Shown here piece after piece: positions 17,526 to 27,417 of a stretch of DNA of 51,482 bases. Numbering within the stretch: position 1 is the first letter of the stretch; each line of letters begins with the position of its first letter. A program made the translations under genes and the position numbers. Origin of the DNA: an uncultured Saprospiraceae bacterium (lineage in GTDB: Bacteria; Bacteroidota; Bacteroidia; Chitinophagales; Saprospiraceae). The stretch covers positions 1-51,482 of the forward strand of contig CALISO010000014.1 of the NCBI GenBank assembly GCA_938041445.1, given 5' to 3'. Under the pieces are notes generated by a model. It was not told the origin of the DNA. It searched no databases and saw nothing but the letters and a program-made list of their open reading frames with translations.

Positions 17526-20500
17526 CTAAGCGTCTAGTGATTCGTCTCTATTATTCACTTTCATTGTATAAGTCACTGCTGACCTTACATTGATTTCTTC
17601 TAAAGCGATATAATTTAATGGTGAATCTAATTTCTTAGATAAGTCACCTTTCTTATTATTCATATCACCAAACGTAATCGCATTCGTATTACAAGCTGCT
17701 GCACAAGCTGTTGTGACATCGCTGTCTTCTAACCTTCTCCCTTCAGTCTTAGCAGTCAACTTACCTTCTTGAATTCTCTGTACACAGAAGCTACACTTCT
17801 CGATCACTCCTCTTACCCTTACTGTAACATCCGGATTTAATACCATTCTCGTCAAGTCATCGGCATAGAATGGAACATCTGTATCAATACCTAATCCTGG
17901 CTGGTTAGCTGGGAATAGATCCGCAGTCGTATAATCCATCCAATTAAATCTTCTCACTTTGTAAGGACAGTTGTTAGCACAGTATCTTGTACCTACACAT
18001 CTGTTATACGTCATTTGATTCAGTCCTTCAGAGCTGTGGTTAGTCGCATTTACAGGACATACATTTTCACAAGGTGCATTGTCACAGTGTTGACACATCA
18101 TTGGTTGATAGACAACATTAGGGCTTTCTAAATCACCATAGTAGTATCTATCAATCCTCAACCAAGTCATCTCATGGTGTCTACTCACTTCCCTCTTACC
18201 TACAACTGGTACATTGTTCTCAGCCATACAAGCTACAGTACATGCTCCACAACCTGTACAAGAGTTGAGATCTACGTGCATCCCCCAGTGATGTCCCTGC
18301 GAATATTTATCAGCAGTGAATTCATCATATGGATAAATCGTATTTTGATTTAAGTGCTCGGCATGATCCCTCTTTTCTTTAAGATGAGCTATGCTGCCAT
18401 CTAATTCTTTGAGAGTACTCGTATAGATTACCGATCTATCAGTAATACTTCCCTGGTAACCTTGCTTGACTAAGCCATAAGTCGCAGTAATTGCTGCTGC
18501 TTCATCCGCATTTATTGTTTCGCCAGTAGCTTCGTCTTCTGCTTTCACACCATAAGTATGGTGATATTGTACACAAGAGAAGTTTTCTTCTTTTCCAATT
18601 TTGTTAGATACCGTTACATCATCTCTGAAGTATTGAATCTTGCCTTTGCTGCTTATAGGTAGAGCTGGATTAACATTAACTCCAACCTCATTAGCCAGCG
18701 GACTAGAATTCGTACGTCCATATCCAAGTGCTAAGGCAACTGTATCTTTTTGCATACCAAATTGCTGAACAACTGGTACAGTATAAGTGATATCACCGAG
18801 TTTTACTTCAACGAGATCTCCATCTTTCAATTCATTATATCCAACCATAGTTCTGACACCGTCAAAACCAACAGGTACAGCGAGATAGTTACCCCAAGAT
18901 GTTCTTGCTACTGGATCAGGCATCTCCATCAACCAAGGATTATCAGCTGACTGGCCATTACCCATATGACTTGTCTCAAAAAACTTAATCTCAAGACTAG
19001 AGTTAGATGGCTTAGTGATTCTAGACATCAATGACGAGATTGATGATCCACTATACACTGCACTTCCACCTGAACTTGAACTGACACCACCTTGTTGTAG
19101 TGCATTCTCCCAGAATAATCTTGATGATAAATATTTAGATTGCCCTGCGAAGGCGTCTCCATTTATAGATTCTTTTACAATATCAGCAGCTAACATTGGA
19201 CTACCAGCCCAAGACATCAACATTTCTTCTAATTGACGCGTACCGTCAAAGATTTTAGATATTGTTGGCTGTTGCAAATACAACTTCGATTCACTTGCTT
19301 TGGCATCTCCCCAGTTTTCTAAGAAGTGAGTGACTGGTGCAATATGTGTAGATGCGTTAGTTGTTTCATTTTCTGCATAACCAATAGAAATAACAGCTTT
19401 CGCTTTTCCTAGTGCTTCTGCAAGTTTACCACTAGATGGGTAATCGTAAAGAGGGTTACACTGATTAAAGATGACAACATCTACTACTTTACTATTCAAT
19501 TGCTTTATCAAAGAACCAAGATCAGCTTCATCACCTTTTTTAGTGAGATTAGCGTCTCCCATATCAAGCGTTGTACCGTATGCTCCAATCGCGTTGTTGA
19601 TAGCGTTGACGAGTTGTTGCTCAGCATCATTATTTGATCCTGCAACAACTAATCCTCTAGAACCTGCAGCTCTTAATTGGTTAGCGACTTTATCTAATTT
19701 GCTTTTCACATCTGATGGCAACTGTACATTACCTCCACCACCTACAATCTTCCCAGCTACATAAGCAATTGCTGATCCTATCTGAGATGGTCTTACTAAG
19801 ACTCTATTATCAGCATTTGACCCAGTAAGACTCATATGAGACTCAACCTGGAAGTGTCTTGACATTTTGCCAGACTTAGAGTTAAAGATATCTCTACCTT
19901 TAATATAGTCTGAAGATGTACTTCCCGACGGCAACCAAGAACCTAAGAAATCAGCATCGAAAGAAACGATAACTTCAGCCTTATCAAAATGATATGTTGG
20001 TAAAGCTCTTTTGCCAAAATCTACCATGTTTGCATCAAGCATACCTGCATAAGATACAGGATCATAAGTCAATACATCGACTCCTGGATATGTTGCTTTT
20101 AGCTTAGCTATTGCCTTTTCAGTTGAAGGACTTACAATTGTATTTGTGACAAACTTGATACTAGATGCAGAGTTAAGTGCTGACTTGACTCTCTTATCTA
20201 ATGTTGCCCAGTCACTATCAGCGAAAACTCCACCATCTTTGATTTGTGGAGTTCTGTATCTTTTAATATTGTATAGCTCTAAAACTGAAGCCTGTGCTCT
20301 TGATGAAGTACCTGTACTAGACTTCATTACAGCATTCCCTTCAATCTTAATCGGTCTACCCTCTCTAGTTTTCACTAAAATGGGTTCAACATCTCCGCCA
20401 GCAACGTAGGTTGTTGCATAATAAGTTGCTACACCAGGGACAATATCTGATGGCTTGACTACATACGGCAATGCTTTGTTTACTGGAATATCACATCCTG

Positions 20501-20696
20501 CAGCTACTGTCGCAGCAGTCACACCAAATCCAAGCATCTTGAGGAAGTCTCTTCTGTTTCCACTTAGCTCTGGAGCTTTCTCCAATAAGGAGATATCATC
20601 ATTGAATTCCTTATCTACAGAATTCAAAAACTCTTGGTCTCTGGTAAGATCTTTCTCTCCAACCCAAACCCGGTTATTTTGATTATTGCTACTCAT
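17526..20696 (-). CDS. actB: alternative complex III subunit ActB (molybdopterin-like/iron-sulfur subunit)
   Basis: A 1056-residue protein. The N-terminus has a twin-arginine motif (RRDFLKMLGFG) and a lipobox-like AAGC, so it is probably exported folded and lipidated. The middle (about 100-740) resembles the molybdopterin oxidoreductase fold, which in ActB carries no cofactor. The C-terminal part (about 800-1010) has four cysteine clusters: CTGCGACTVAC, CQHCDNAPCENVC, the CVGTRYCANNCP set, and CSFCVQ with CAAAC. They fit three [4Fe-4S] and one [3Fe-4S] cluster. It moves electrons from the quinol site of ActC to the hemes of ActA. The gene lies between actA and actC with 47 bases on each side. 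Confidence 0.95.
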   Translation of the reverse strand: MSSNNQNNRVWVGEKDLTRDQEFLNSVDKEFNDDISLLEKAPELSGNRRDFLKMLGFGVTAATVAAGCDIPVNKALPYVVKPSDIVPGVATYYATTYVAGGDVEPILVKTREGRPIKIEGNAVMKSSTGTSSRAQASVLELYNIKRYRTPQIKDGGVFADSDWATLDKRVKSALNSASSIKFVTNTIVSPSTEKAIAKLKATYPGVDVLTYDPVSYAGMLDANMVDFGKRALPTYHFDKAEVIVSFDADFLGSWLPSGSTSSDYIKGRDIFNSKSGKMSRHFQVESHMSLTGSNADNRVLVRPSQIGSAIAYVAGKIVGGGGNVQLPSDVKSKLDKVANQLRAAGSRGLVVAGSNNDAEQQLVNAINNAIGAYGTTLDMGDANLTKKGDEADLGSLIKQLNSKVVDVVIFNQCNPLYDYPSSGKLAEALGKAKAVISIGYAENETTNASTHIAPVTHFLENWGDAKASESKLYLQQPTISKIFDGTRQLEEMLMSWAGSPMLAADIVKESINGDAFAGQSKYLSSRLFWENALQQGGVSSSSGGSAVYSGSSISSLMSRITKPSNSSLEIKFFETSHMGNGQSADNPWLMEMPDPVARTSWGNYLAVPVGFDGVRTMVGYNELKDGDLVEVKLGDITYTVPVVQQFGMQKDTVALALGYGRTNSSPLANEVGVNVNPALPISSKGKIQYFRDDVTVSNKIGKEENFSCVQYHHTYGVKAEDEATGETINADEAAAITATYGLVKQGYQGSITDRSVIYTSTLKELDGSIAHLKEKRDHAEHLNQNTIYPYDEFTADKYSQGHHWGMHVDLNSCTGCGACTVACMAENNVPVVGKREVSRHHEMTWLRIDRYYYGDLESPNVVYQPMMCQHCDNAPCENVCPVNATNHSSEGLNQMTYNRCVGTRYCANNCPYKVRRFNWMDYTTADLFPANQPGLGIDTDVPFYADDLTRMVLNPDVTVRVRGVIEKCSFCVQRIQEGKLTAKTEGRRLEDSDVTTACAAACNTNAITFGDMNNKKGDLSKKLDSPLNYIALEEINVRSAVTYTMKVNNRDESLDA

Positions 20697-20743
20697 TCGT
20701 ATCTGTATTGCTAACAGTTAATGTGTTATTCTTAATTCGTTTA

Positions 20744-22180
20744 TTAGTAGTGACACTTTTGACATTCAAGTCCTCCGATATCTGCTACGGTCACCTTATC
20801 TCTATCTCCAGAAGCTAATTCCTCATGGTATTTCTCATAGCTATTATAGTAATCGTTGTCCGAAAATTGGACTTCAGTCTGTCTGTGACAATTAATACAC
20901 CATCCCATTGATAGTGGTGAGTGTTGAGCGACTACCTCCATCTCCTCAACAGCACCGTGACATTGTTGACATTCTACTTTACCTACAGTGACATGCTGTG
21001 CATGATTGAAATAGGCATGATCCGGCAAATTGTGAATTCGCACCCACTCAATAGGACCATATACTTTGTCTTTACCTGGTCTTGTGAGACTTTCTACAAC
21101 ACCATCCCATTGCTCATCAGCCAATCTCTCTCCGGCTGCATCAATTGAATCTATACCTTCAGCTTGTACGTACATCGTAGACATATACTTCTTAAATATC
21201 GCTTCTACTTCTTCATCACTTAAGTCTTCGTAGTTTTCGATGTATTTATTTTCTAATGGATCATATCCTACAGATGCGTAAATCTTAGCAATCTCTGCTG
21301 AACCATACTGAGAGCCATACTGAATCGCGGTGTGACAGTTCATACAGGTATTAGCTGCAGGTATCACAGAGTGCTTAGATCTTCTTGCACCATCGTGACA
21401 ATATTGACACTCTATCTTATGAAGCCCTGCGTGAGTCTCATGAGAGAACTTAATAGGTTGCTCTGGAGCATAACCCTGTTGTCTTCCAAGATTAGTTGCA
21501 TTATTGACAGTTGTATATCCTAGCAGAACGATAGCAGCGAATATTGCAAATGTGATAAAACCTCTACTTGTCAGTGTATCTCTGAGTGATTTCTCTTCAT
21601 ACACTTTACCATCTCTAGCAGCGTTGATTTTAGCTAGACTATTAACTACTCTAGAAAGGATTAATGCTAATACTAATAAAAGACCAAATAACAGATAGTA
21701 AACTGTGTTGCTTTTTTCTTCGACCACTGCATTTTCGCTTCCCACAACTGGGCCGCCTTTTCCAGCACCCCAAGTTCCGTCTGTCACTGCTGCGATATAT
21801 AATAATGTAGACTCGATATCGTCATCCGTCAGATTCGGAAATGATGTCATCACAGTAGGCTTATACTGATTCCATAGCTCCACTGCTCTAGGATGACCAG
21901 CAGCGATCATTCCTTGACTATTACGAATCCAACTATACAGATCTTCTCTTGGATAATCTGCCCAATTTTCTTCAGCTTTAGCTAAAGCTGGTCCAGTAAG
22001 ATTGGACTTCATGTTCTTAGCGTGACAAGAAGCACAGTAGTTTCTAAATACTGTATTACCTGCTTCTGCAGATGGCTGAGCTTGTATTGGGCCAATAGCA
22101 AACAACAAAAGCACTAATCCTAGGACTGATTTTTTCAGCTGGTTTAGAGTCATTGGCTTGTATATTTTATAATAGTCCAT
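20744..22180 (-). CDS. actA: alternative complex III subunit ActA (multiheme cytochrome c)
   Basis: First gene of the ACIII operon. The 478-residue protein starts with a signal peptide (cleavage near IQAQP); an alternative ATG at 22153 would remove nine residues and may be the real start. An N-terminal monoheme cytochrome c domain has CASCH at 49-53. One or two helices follow (about 160-178 and 205-222). The C-terminal pentaheme domain has CQYCH 258, CMNCH 279, CQQCH 404, CINCH 428 and CQKCH 473. Six hemes in all; an N-terminal heme domain on ActA is common in Bacteroidota. About 60 residues (roughly 310-370) between hemes 3 and 4 look like an insert. It sits outside the membrane and hands electrons to ActE. 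Confidence 0.94.
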   Translation of the reverse strand: MDYYKIYKPMTLNQLKKSVLGLVLLLFAIGPIQAQPSAEAGNTVFRNYCASCHAKNMKSNLTGPALAKAEENWADYPREDLYSWIRNSQGMIAAGHPRAVELWNQYKPTVMTSFPNLTDDDIESTLLYIAAVTDGTWGAGKGGPVVGSENAVVEEKSNTVYYLLFGLLLVLALILSRVVNSLAKINAARDGKVYEEKSLRDTLTSRGFITFAIFAAIVLLGYTTVNNATNLGRQQGYAPEQPIKFSHETHAGLHKIECQYCHDGARRSKHSVIPAANTCMNCHTAIQYGSQYGSAEIAKIYASVGYDPLENKYIENYEDLSDEEVEAIFKKYMSTMYVQAEGIDSIDAAGERLADEQWDGVVESLTRPGKDKVYGPIEWVRIHNLPDHAYFNHAQHVTVGKVECQQCHGAVEEMEVVAQHSPLSMGWCINCHRQTEVQFSDNDYYNSYEKYHEELASGDRDKVTVADIGGLECQKCHY

Positions 22181-22225
22181 TGTATTATTTAGATTGGATA
22201 GAGCTTACGCCTCCGTGTTATCCCG

Positions 22226-22233
22226 CAAAAATA
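22226..22233 (-). promoter_or_regulatory. candidate -7 promoter box for the act-cox operon
   Basis: TATTTTTG on the minus strand fits the Bacteroidota primary-sigma -7 box TAnnTTTG. It lies 46 bases before the actA start codon at 22180. No good -33 TTG is present at 19-21 bases upstream (only a T-rich CATTTA), so this is a weak call. Confidence 0.35.
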
Positions 22234-22300
22234 TATTTCTTCCTCTTTAAATGTGTTCTTCATCATCCTTATTCAATTTATTTAGATTAGTTCCAAATAG

Positions 22301-23095
22301 TTATACTGCCACCGCGGCTTTGATATGAGGATGAGGGTCATAATTCTCTAACTTAAAATGTTCAAAATCGAAGTCATCCAACGATTTGACCGACTGATCA
22401 ATTGACAATTTAGGTAGCGATCTAGGCGACCTAGACAATTGCAATTTTGCTTGTTCAAAATGATTGTTATAAAGATGTACGTCACCAAATGTGTGTACAA
22501 ACTCCCCTACATCTAAATTACAAACTTGTGCAATCATATGGGTAAGTAAGGCGTACGATGCAATGTTAAACGGCACTCCTAGAAATACGTCAGCTGATCG
22601 TTGATACAATTGACAAGACAATTTGCCATCCGCCACATAGAATTGAAATAAGCAATGACACGGTGTTAATGCCATCTCATCGAGTTCACCAACATTCCAA
22701 GCATTGACAATCATCCTACGAGAATCTGGATTAGTCTTGATTGTATCAATCATCCTCTGTATTTGATCTATTACTTGACCATCAGATGTTTCCCATCTTC
22801 TCCATTGCTTACCATATACAGGACCTAAGTCACCATTTTCATCTGCCCACTCATTCCAAATGCGAACTCCATGATCTTGTAAGTACTTGACATTGGTATC
22901 ACCTTTAAGGAACCAGAGGAGTTCATAGATGATAGATTTTAAATGTAACTTCTTTGTTGTGACCATAGGAAAGCCTTCCTGCAAGTCAAACCGCATTTGA
23001 TAACCAAAACAGCTCCTCGTACCAGTGCCAGTCCGATCAGATTTATCGGTTCCTGTATTAATAATATGTGAGAGTAAGTCGTGGTAGGATTTCAT
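22301..23095 (-). CDS. thyA: thymidylate synthase
   Basis: Makes dTMP from dUMP with methylene-tetrahydrofolate. With the ATG at 23095 the protein is 264 residues, the same length as the E. coli enzyme, and the catalytic Cys in [10 protein letters not shown] falls at residue 146. The TTG at 23098 is in frame but not needed. Conserved parts include [22 protein letters not shown]-type phosphate-binding Arg pair in [12 protein letters not shown], and [20 protein letters not shown] for dUMP. No dihydrofolate reductase gene is adjacent here; the next gene upstream is truA, 86 bases away. Confidence 0.97.
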   Translation of the reverse strand: MKSYHDLLSHIINTGTDKSDRTGTGTRSCFGYQMRFDLQEGFPMVTTKKLHLKSIIYELLWFLKGDTNVKYLQDHGVRIWNEWADENGDLGPVYGKQWRRWETSDGQVIDQIQRMIDTIKTNPDSRRMIVNAWNVGELDEMALTPCHCLFQFYVADGKLSCQLYQRSADVFLGVPFNIASYALLTHMIAQVCNLDVGEFVHTFGDVHLYNNHFEQAKLQLSRSPRSLPKLSIDQSVKSLDDFDFEHFKLENYDPHPHIKAAVAV

Positions 23096-23180
23096 CAACG
23101 ATGGTGTATAATCAGATTATTTCACTACAAAGAAACTAATATTTAAATTTCTTATATATGAAAATGAGATATTTTTCCAA

Positions 23181-23939
23181 TCAATCGAATAATTGAACTG
23201 GATATTCAATAGTCTCAAGGCTTAATCCATTGGAGTCAACACTCCATACAATAGGCAAGTGTATTTGATTATTAAGGGCTAGCCGAATATCTTCTATAGT
23301 TAATTTACCACGATGATAATTCAGGTGTGCCCCAACTATCAATCGAACCATACCTCTTAGAAATCGATTTGCTCTGATAACAAGGTTATATTCGCCGTCA
23401 TCTTTTTGTTCCCATTTACACTTCGTGATTTCACATATAGAAGTTTTATTTCCTCCATGAAGTTTACTAAAAGCAGTAAAGTCAGTTGCATCAAGAAACA
23501 TCTCAGCTACTTCATTTAGCTTATCCACATCAAGTCTATCTTGATACTTATAATATGTGATATGGTCATAGCCAAATACAGGCTTACTAGTTACTAACCG
23601 ATAGCGATACTGTCTACTAGTGGCATCATACCTTGAATGAAATTCGGCATCGACTGCAACTATCTTTCTAATAGCCACCCCGATTGGCAGCATCTGATTG
23701 AGCTTGTGTATCCATATAGAATCTGAAAAGTCCTCTATAGTATTGATGTCAATATGAAACACATAGTTTGATGCATGAACTCCCGCATCTGTCCTACCAC
23801 AACCAGTCACTTGGATTGTTGAAGATGTCAAATTTGAAATTGCACTTTCGATTTCTCCTTGAACTGTAACTGCGTTATTCTGTCTTTGCCATCCTGAGAA
23901 TGCACTTCCATTATAATCTATCTGACAAGCATATCGCAT
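23181..23939 (-). CDS. truA: tRNA pseudouridine(38-40) synthase
   Basis: Isomerises uridines 38-40 in tRNA anticodon arms. The 252-residue protein has the catalytic GCGRTDAGVHA motif at about 47-57 (Asp51), the SRYDATSRQYRYR segment and NRFLRGMVRLIVGAHL near the C-terminus, all diagnostic of TruA. The stop is 85 bases from thyA; the start is 15 bases after the ABC-F gene stop, so it may share that transcript. Confidence 0.96.
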   Translation of the reverse strand: MRYACQIDYNGSAFSGWQRQNNAVTVQGEIESAISNLTSSTIQVTGCGRTDAGVHASNYVFHIDINTIEDFSDSIWIHKLNQMLPIGVAIRKIVAVDAEFHSRYDATSRQYRYRLVTSKPVFGYDHITYYKYQDRLDVDKLNEVAEMFLDATDFTAFSKLHGGNKTSICEITKCKWEQKDDGEYNLVIRANRFLRGMVRLIVGAHLNYHRGKLTIEDIRLALNNQIHLPIVWSVDSNGLSLETIEYPVQLFD

Positions 23940-23954
23940 CGAGATACTAGTATA

Positions 23955-25586
23955 TTAAGCAGGAGTACCAGCTAACTCTAGCTTTTGTGCTTTGACCTTA
24001 TCAGAAGTCAAATATGTATTGAAATCCATCAATTGATCAATAGTTCCATTTGGAGTCAACTCGATAATTCTATTTGTACTGGTATTAATGAGCTCATGAT
24101 CATGAGTTGTCATAATAAAGTTACCTACAAAGTCCTTGAGTCCATTATTGAGAGCTGTTATTGATTCAAGGTCAAGGTGGTTAGTTGGTTCACTCAGCAA
24201 TAAGAAGTTGGGGTGTTCTAGCATCATCTTTGAGAGCATACATCTAACTTTCTCACCACCCGATAGTACACTTGTCTTTTTGAATACTTCTTCACCTGAG
24301 AATAACATACGACCTAAAAATCCTCTAATAAATGGTTCATCCTTATTCTCAGAATATTGTCTTAGCCAATCCATCAATTCTAGATCCTGATCGCCTGAAA
24401 AGTACTCTTCATTTTCATGTGGGAGAACAGCCACTGTAATTGTCTGACCATATTCAAATGTACCAGAAGTAGGTTCCAGTTGTCCATTAAGTATCTCATA
24501 GAATACTGAAGTTGCTCGTGCATTGTCAGACAGAAGTGCAATCTTCTCACCTTTGTTCATTACGAAACTAACGTTGTTAAATAGTGTTTCACCACTTGTG
24601 TCAGTGAAAGTCAGCTTGTCAACTCTCAATATTTGATCCCCTGGCTCTCTTTCTGGTTTCCAATGAATAAATGGATACTTACGTGTAGATGGTTTAATGT
24701 CTTCTAAGTTCAGCTTATCTAATGCCTTCTTTCTACTAGTTGCTTGCTTGGACTTAGATGCATTCGCTGAGAATCGTTGGATGAACTCCATCATCTCGGC
24801 ACGTTTTTGCTCAATCTTCTTATTTTTATTTGCCAGCTGAGCAGCCATCAATTGGCTACTTTCATACCAAAATGTATAGTTACCCTTGTATATATTAATC
24901 TTACTAAAGTCAATATCAACAATGTGTGTACATACCATATCTAGGAAGTACCTATCGTGAGAGATAACAATTACAGTATTCTTATAATCAGCTAAAAAGT
25001 CGGCTAACCAAGTTGCAGTCACTGCATCTAGATCATTCGTTGGCTCATCTAACATCAATAAATCTGGTGATCCAAATAAAGCTTGGGCCAAAAGCACTTT
25101 TACCTTTTCTCCACCTGGAATATCTTTCATCAACTTATTGTGATGTTCTTCTTTTACACCTAGGTTACTAAGAAGTTCTGCTGCATCACTATCTGATGTC
25201 CAGCCACCCATCTCACCAAATTGGTTTTCTAATTCTCCTGCTTTAATGCCTTCAGCTTCTGTAGCGTCTGGATTCATATAAATAGCATTCTTCTCTGCCA
25301 TAATATCATACATCTCCTTATGACCCATAATCACGGTCTCAATCAATGTATGCTCATCAAATGCAAAATGCTCTTGTTTTAAGACTGCCATCCGATTGCC
25401 AGGCTCTAATGATACAGCACCACTATTAGGATCCATTTCTCCAGATAGGACCTTCATAAATGTGGATTTACCAGCCCCGTTAGCGCCGATTATCCCGTAG
25501 CAATTTCCTTGTGTAAACTGTAAATTCACATCATCGAATAGTATACGTTTTCCGAATTGAACACCTAGTTGATTAACTGAAAGCAT
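23955..25586 (-). CDS. ABC-F family ATPase (YbiT-like), second site degenerate
   Basis: Two ABC domains joined by a charged linker, no membrane helices: an ABC-F translation factor. I take the ATG at 25586 (543 residues), since MLSVNQLGVQFGKR is the usual N-terminus; a start at 25622 would add 12 residues. The first domain is intact, with Walker A GANGAGKST (34-42), GGEKVKVLL signature and LLMLDEPTNDLD Walker B. The second domain has LSDNARATSVF where Walker A should be, with no GK(S/T), and its Walker B reads LLLSEPTNHLD. It keeps the SGGEKVRCML signature. The protein probably hydrolyses ATP at only one composite site. It acts on ribosomes in related proteins; the precise role here is unknown. 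Confidence 0.88.
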   Translation of the reverse strand: MLSVNQLGVQFGKRILFDDVNLQFTQGNCYGIIGANGAGKSTFMKVLSGEMDPNSGAVSLEPGNRMAVLKQEHFAFDEHTLIETVIMGHKEMYDIMAEKNAIYMNPDATEAEGIKAGELENQFGEMGGWTSDSDAAELLSNLGVKEEHHNKLMKDIPGGEKVKVLLAQALFGSPDLLMLDEPTNDLDAVTATWLADFLADYKNTVIVISHDRYFLDMVCTHIVDIDFSKINIYKGNYTFWYESSQLMAAQLANKNKKIEQKRAEMMEFIQRFSANASKSKQATSRKKALDKLNLEDIKPSTRKYPFIHWKPEREPGDQILRVDKLTFTDTSGETLFNNVSFVMNKGEKIALLSDNARATSVFYEILNGQLEPTSGTFEYGQTITVAVLPHENEEYFSGDQDLELMDWLRQYSENKDEPFIRGFLGRMLFSGEEVFKKTSVLSGGEKVRCMLSKMMLEHPNFLLLSEPTNHLDLESITALNNGLKDFVGNFIMTTHDHELINTSTNRIIELTPNGTIDQLMDFNTYLTSDKVKAQKLELAGTPA

Positions 25587-25746
25587 AGTGGTATAATTAT
25601 ATATCTGATTTACGAACCGCAAAGGTAAGTAAAGAACATTTGCCCTATGGATAAAAAATCCAATTAACTCTTGATGATTTATAATATCATACAGGAATAA
25701 ATAGACTGGCAGTCAAGACCATCTTCGAGTAGAATTCAATTTGGTC

Positions 25747-26031
25747 CTAGCTTGAAATTTTGAATTCAGTGAAGCTGATATTTACATGAGTATCATCAAT
25801 TGACCTTTGACTCATTGTTCCTTCTAGTCGTTCATTAAGAGCAGTGATATGCTTATCCCCAAATGAATTTTCAGACTTATAATCATCCGGTAGTCCTATT
25901 CCATCATCGGAGACTGATAACTTAAGCTGCTTATCAACCTTTTGAAGACTTACTTTGATAACTCCGGCCTCATTATCAGGAAATGCATATTTCAATGCAT
26001 TAGTCAAGAGTTCATTTACAGAATGACTGAG
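25747..26031 (-). pseudogene. remnant of a sensor histidine kinase (HATPase_c domain only)
   Basis: The frame reads LSHSVNELLTNALKYAFPDNEA, which is the N-box of HATPase_c, then DDGIGLPDDY with the G1-box Gly residues and FGDKHITALNERLEG before the end. That is the second half of a histidine-kinase ATPase domain (HisKA_2-type). Immediately upstream are two in-frame stops at about 26032 and 26047, and no dimerisation or sensor region is found before malic enzyme. It looks like a decayed fragment; a working protein of 86 residues starting at TTG 26007 is unlikely. The surrounding non-coding stretch (25587-25746 and 26032-26102) shows nothing else. Confidence 0.7.
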
Positions 26032-26102
26032 TTAGCCTACTTTACTCTACAGACTAAACATCAACTTAATGAAAAATGACTCAATACTATCTATAGTAAC
26101 TA

Positions 26103-27296
26103 CTAAAGCAATCCATCAGCAATCTCTTTTGCTGCTTGTTCTCGAACAGCTTTTGCTACATTAGATGCCACTGTAAAATCTAATGTTGGTGGAATTATGA
26201 GATTTGGATTTGGATACTTTACGCTTTCTGCAATCGCGTGAGCTGCAGCTAACTGCATTCCATGCGTGATACGCTTAGCTCGTGCATCCAGAGCTCCTCT
26301 AAATATTCCAGGGAATCCAAGGACGTTGTTAACTTGATTAGCGAAGTCACTACGACCAGTAGCAACAATTGCTGCTCCGCCTGCTTTCGCTTCATCTGGC
26401 ATAATTTCAGGTGTTGGATTAGCTAATGCGAAGATTATTGGATCTGGCTTCATCACTTTTAGATCCTCAGCTTTAAGGATATCTCCGACGCTGACACCAA
26501 TAAACATATCAGCACCTTTCAGAGCATCTTTTAGAGTACCTGATTCATTGTCATTGTTAGTGAACTTCAATAAAGATTGCTTCATTGAATTGAGATTATC
26601 TCTTTCCTTTGAGATAATACCCTTTGAATCACACATCACAATATTCCCTATTGGCGTACTTACATCTTTGTCTTTATGGTTGATACATTTAATCAATTTG
26701 GCAATAGCCACACCTGCAGCCCCTGCACCGTTGATAACCACCTTCATATCCTCAAACTTCTTATTCAAAACTTTGGCAGCATTATAAAGACCTCCCAGAA
26801 CAACTATAGCTGTACCATGTTGATCATCATGAAATACAGGTATACCAATATCTTGCAATCGTTCTTCAATTTCAAAACTTCGAGGTGCTGAGATATCTTC
26901 GAGATTGACACCACCGAATACAGGTGCAATCAATTTAACTGTTTCAATAATCTTTTCTGTGTCTTGTGTATCGATACAAATTGGAAAAGCATTGATACCA
27001 GCAAACTTTTTAAATAGCATTGCCTTCCCTTCCATTACCGGAATAGAGGCACTAGCACCAAGATTACCTAGGCCTAGAACAGCAGATCCATCAGAGACTA
27101 TTGCTACGGTATTTCCTTTCATTGTCAAATCATAGACAGATTCAGGATGCTCAGCAATAAATCTACAAGGCTCAGCTACTCCTGGAGAATACACCAATGA
27201 CAGATCATCTGTAGTCCTTACTTCCAAGGCCGGGTTAACTCTTATTTTCCCTCTATACTGCTTATGTAGTTCTAATGACCGCAAGTAAATATCCAT
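26103..27296 (-). CDS. malic enzyme (malate dehydrogenase, decarboxylating)
   Basis: Decarboxylates malate to pyruvate with NAD(P)+. The 397-residue protein has the N-terminal malic domain with SLVYSPGVAEPC and NLGASASIPVMEGKA. It has the metal and substrate segment EDISAPRSFEIEERLQ and the nucleotide-binding loop VINGAGAAGVAIAKLI. It lacks the phosphotransacetylase-like tail of MaeB, so it is of the short bacterial type. Coenzyme choice cannot be read safely. It is divergent from kdsA. Confidence 0.93.
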   Translation of the reverse strand: MDIYLRSLELHKQYRGKIRVNPALEVRTTDDLSLVYSPGVAEPCRFIAEHPESVYDLTMKGNTVAIVSDGSAVLGLGNLGASASIPVMEGKAMLFKKFAGINAFPICIDTQDTEKIIETVKLIAPVFGGVNLEDISAPRSFEIEERLQDIGIPVFHDDQHGTAIVVLGGLYNAAKVLNKKFEDMKVVINGAGAAGVAIAKLIKCINHKDKDVSTPIGNIVMCDSKGIISKERDNLNSMKQSLLKFTNNDNESGTLKDALKGADMFIGVSVGDILKAEDLKVMKPDPIIFALANPTPEIMPDEAKAGGAAIVATGRSDFANQVNNVLGFPGIFRGALDARAKRITHGMQLAAAHAIAESVKYPNPNLIIPPTLDFTVASNVAKAVREQAAKEIADGLL

Positions 27297-27333
27297 ATCA
27301 ATGTTTTATTTGTAGTATCGTAATATCGAATGG

Positions 27334-27353
27334 CAAAAGTAGGTGTAAATTTG
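27334..27353. promoter_or_regulatory. back-to-back candidate -7 boxes in the malic enzyme/kdsA divergent gap
   Basis: TACTTTTG on the minus strand (27334-27341) and TAAATTTG on the plus strand (27346-27353) both fit TAnnTTTG. They lie 38 and 65 bases from the respective start codons. Neither has a clear -33 TTG, so both are tentative. Confidence 0.35.
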
Positions 27354-27366
27354 ATGCCATAGCATT

Positions 27367-27389
27367 TTGATTGTTAAAATGACAATCAA
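27367..27389. repeat. 8-bp inverted repeat upstream of kdsA
   Basis: TTGATTGT at 27367-27374 is mirrored by ACAATCAA at 27382-27389 around a seven-base spacer. It ends 28 bases before the kdsA ATG, downstream of the candidate -7 box, where an operator or mRNA hairpin could act. No T-run follows. Confidence 0.4.
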
Positions 27390-27417
27390 TTGACTTGACC
27401 ATAATATCAATTACCCG

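Noticed and set aside
23099-23180. Possible tRNA in the thyA/truA gap
   Set aside because: No cloverleaf, acceptor stem or T-loop can be drawn; just AT-rich spacer.
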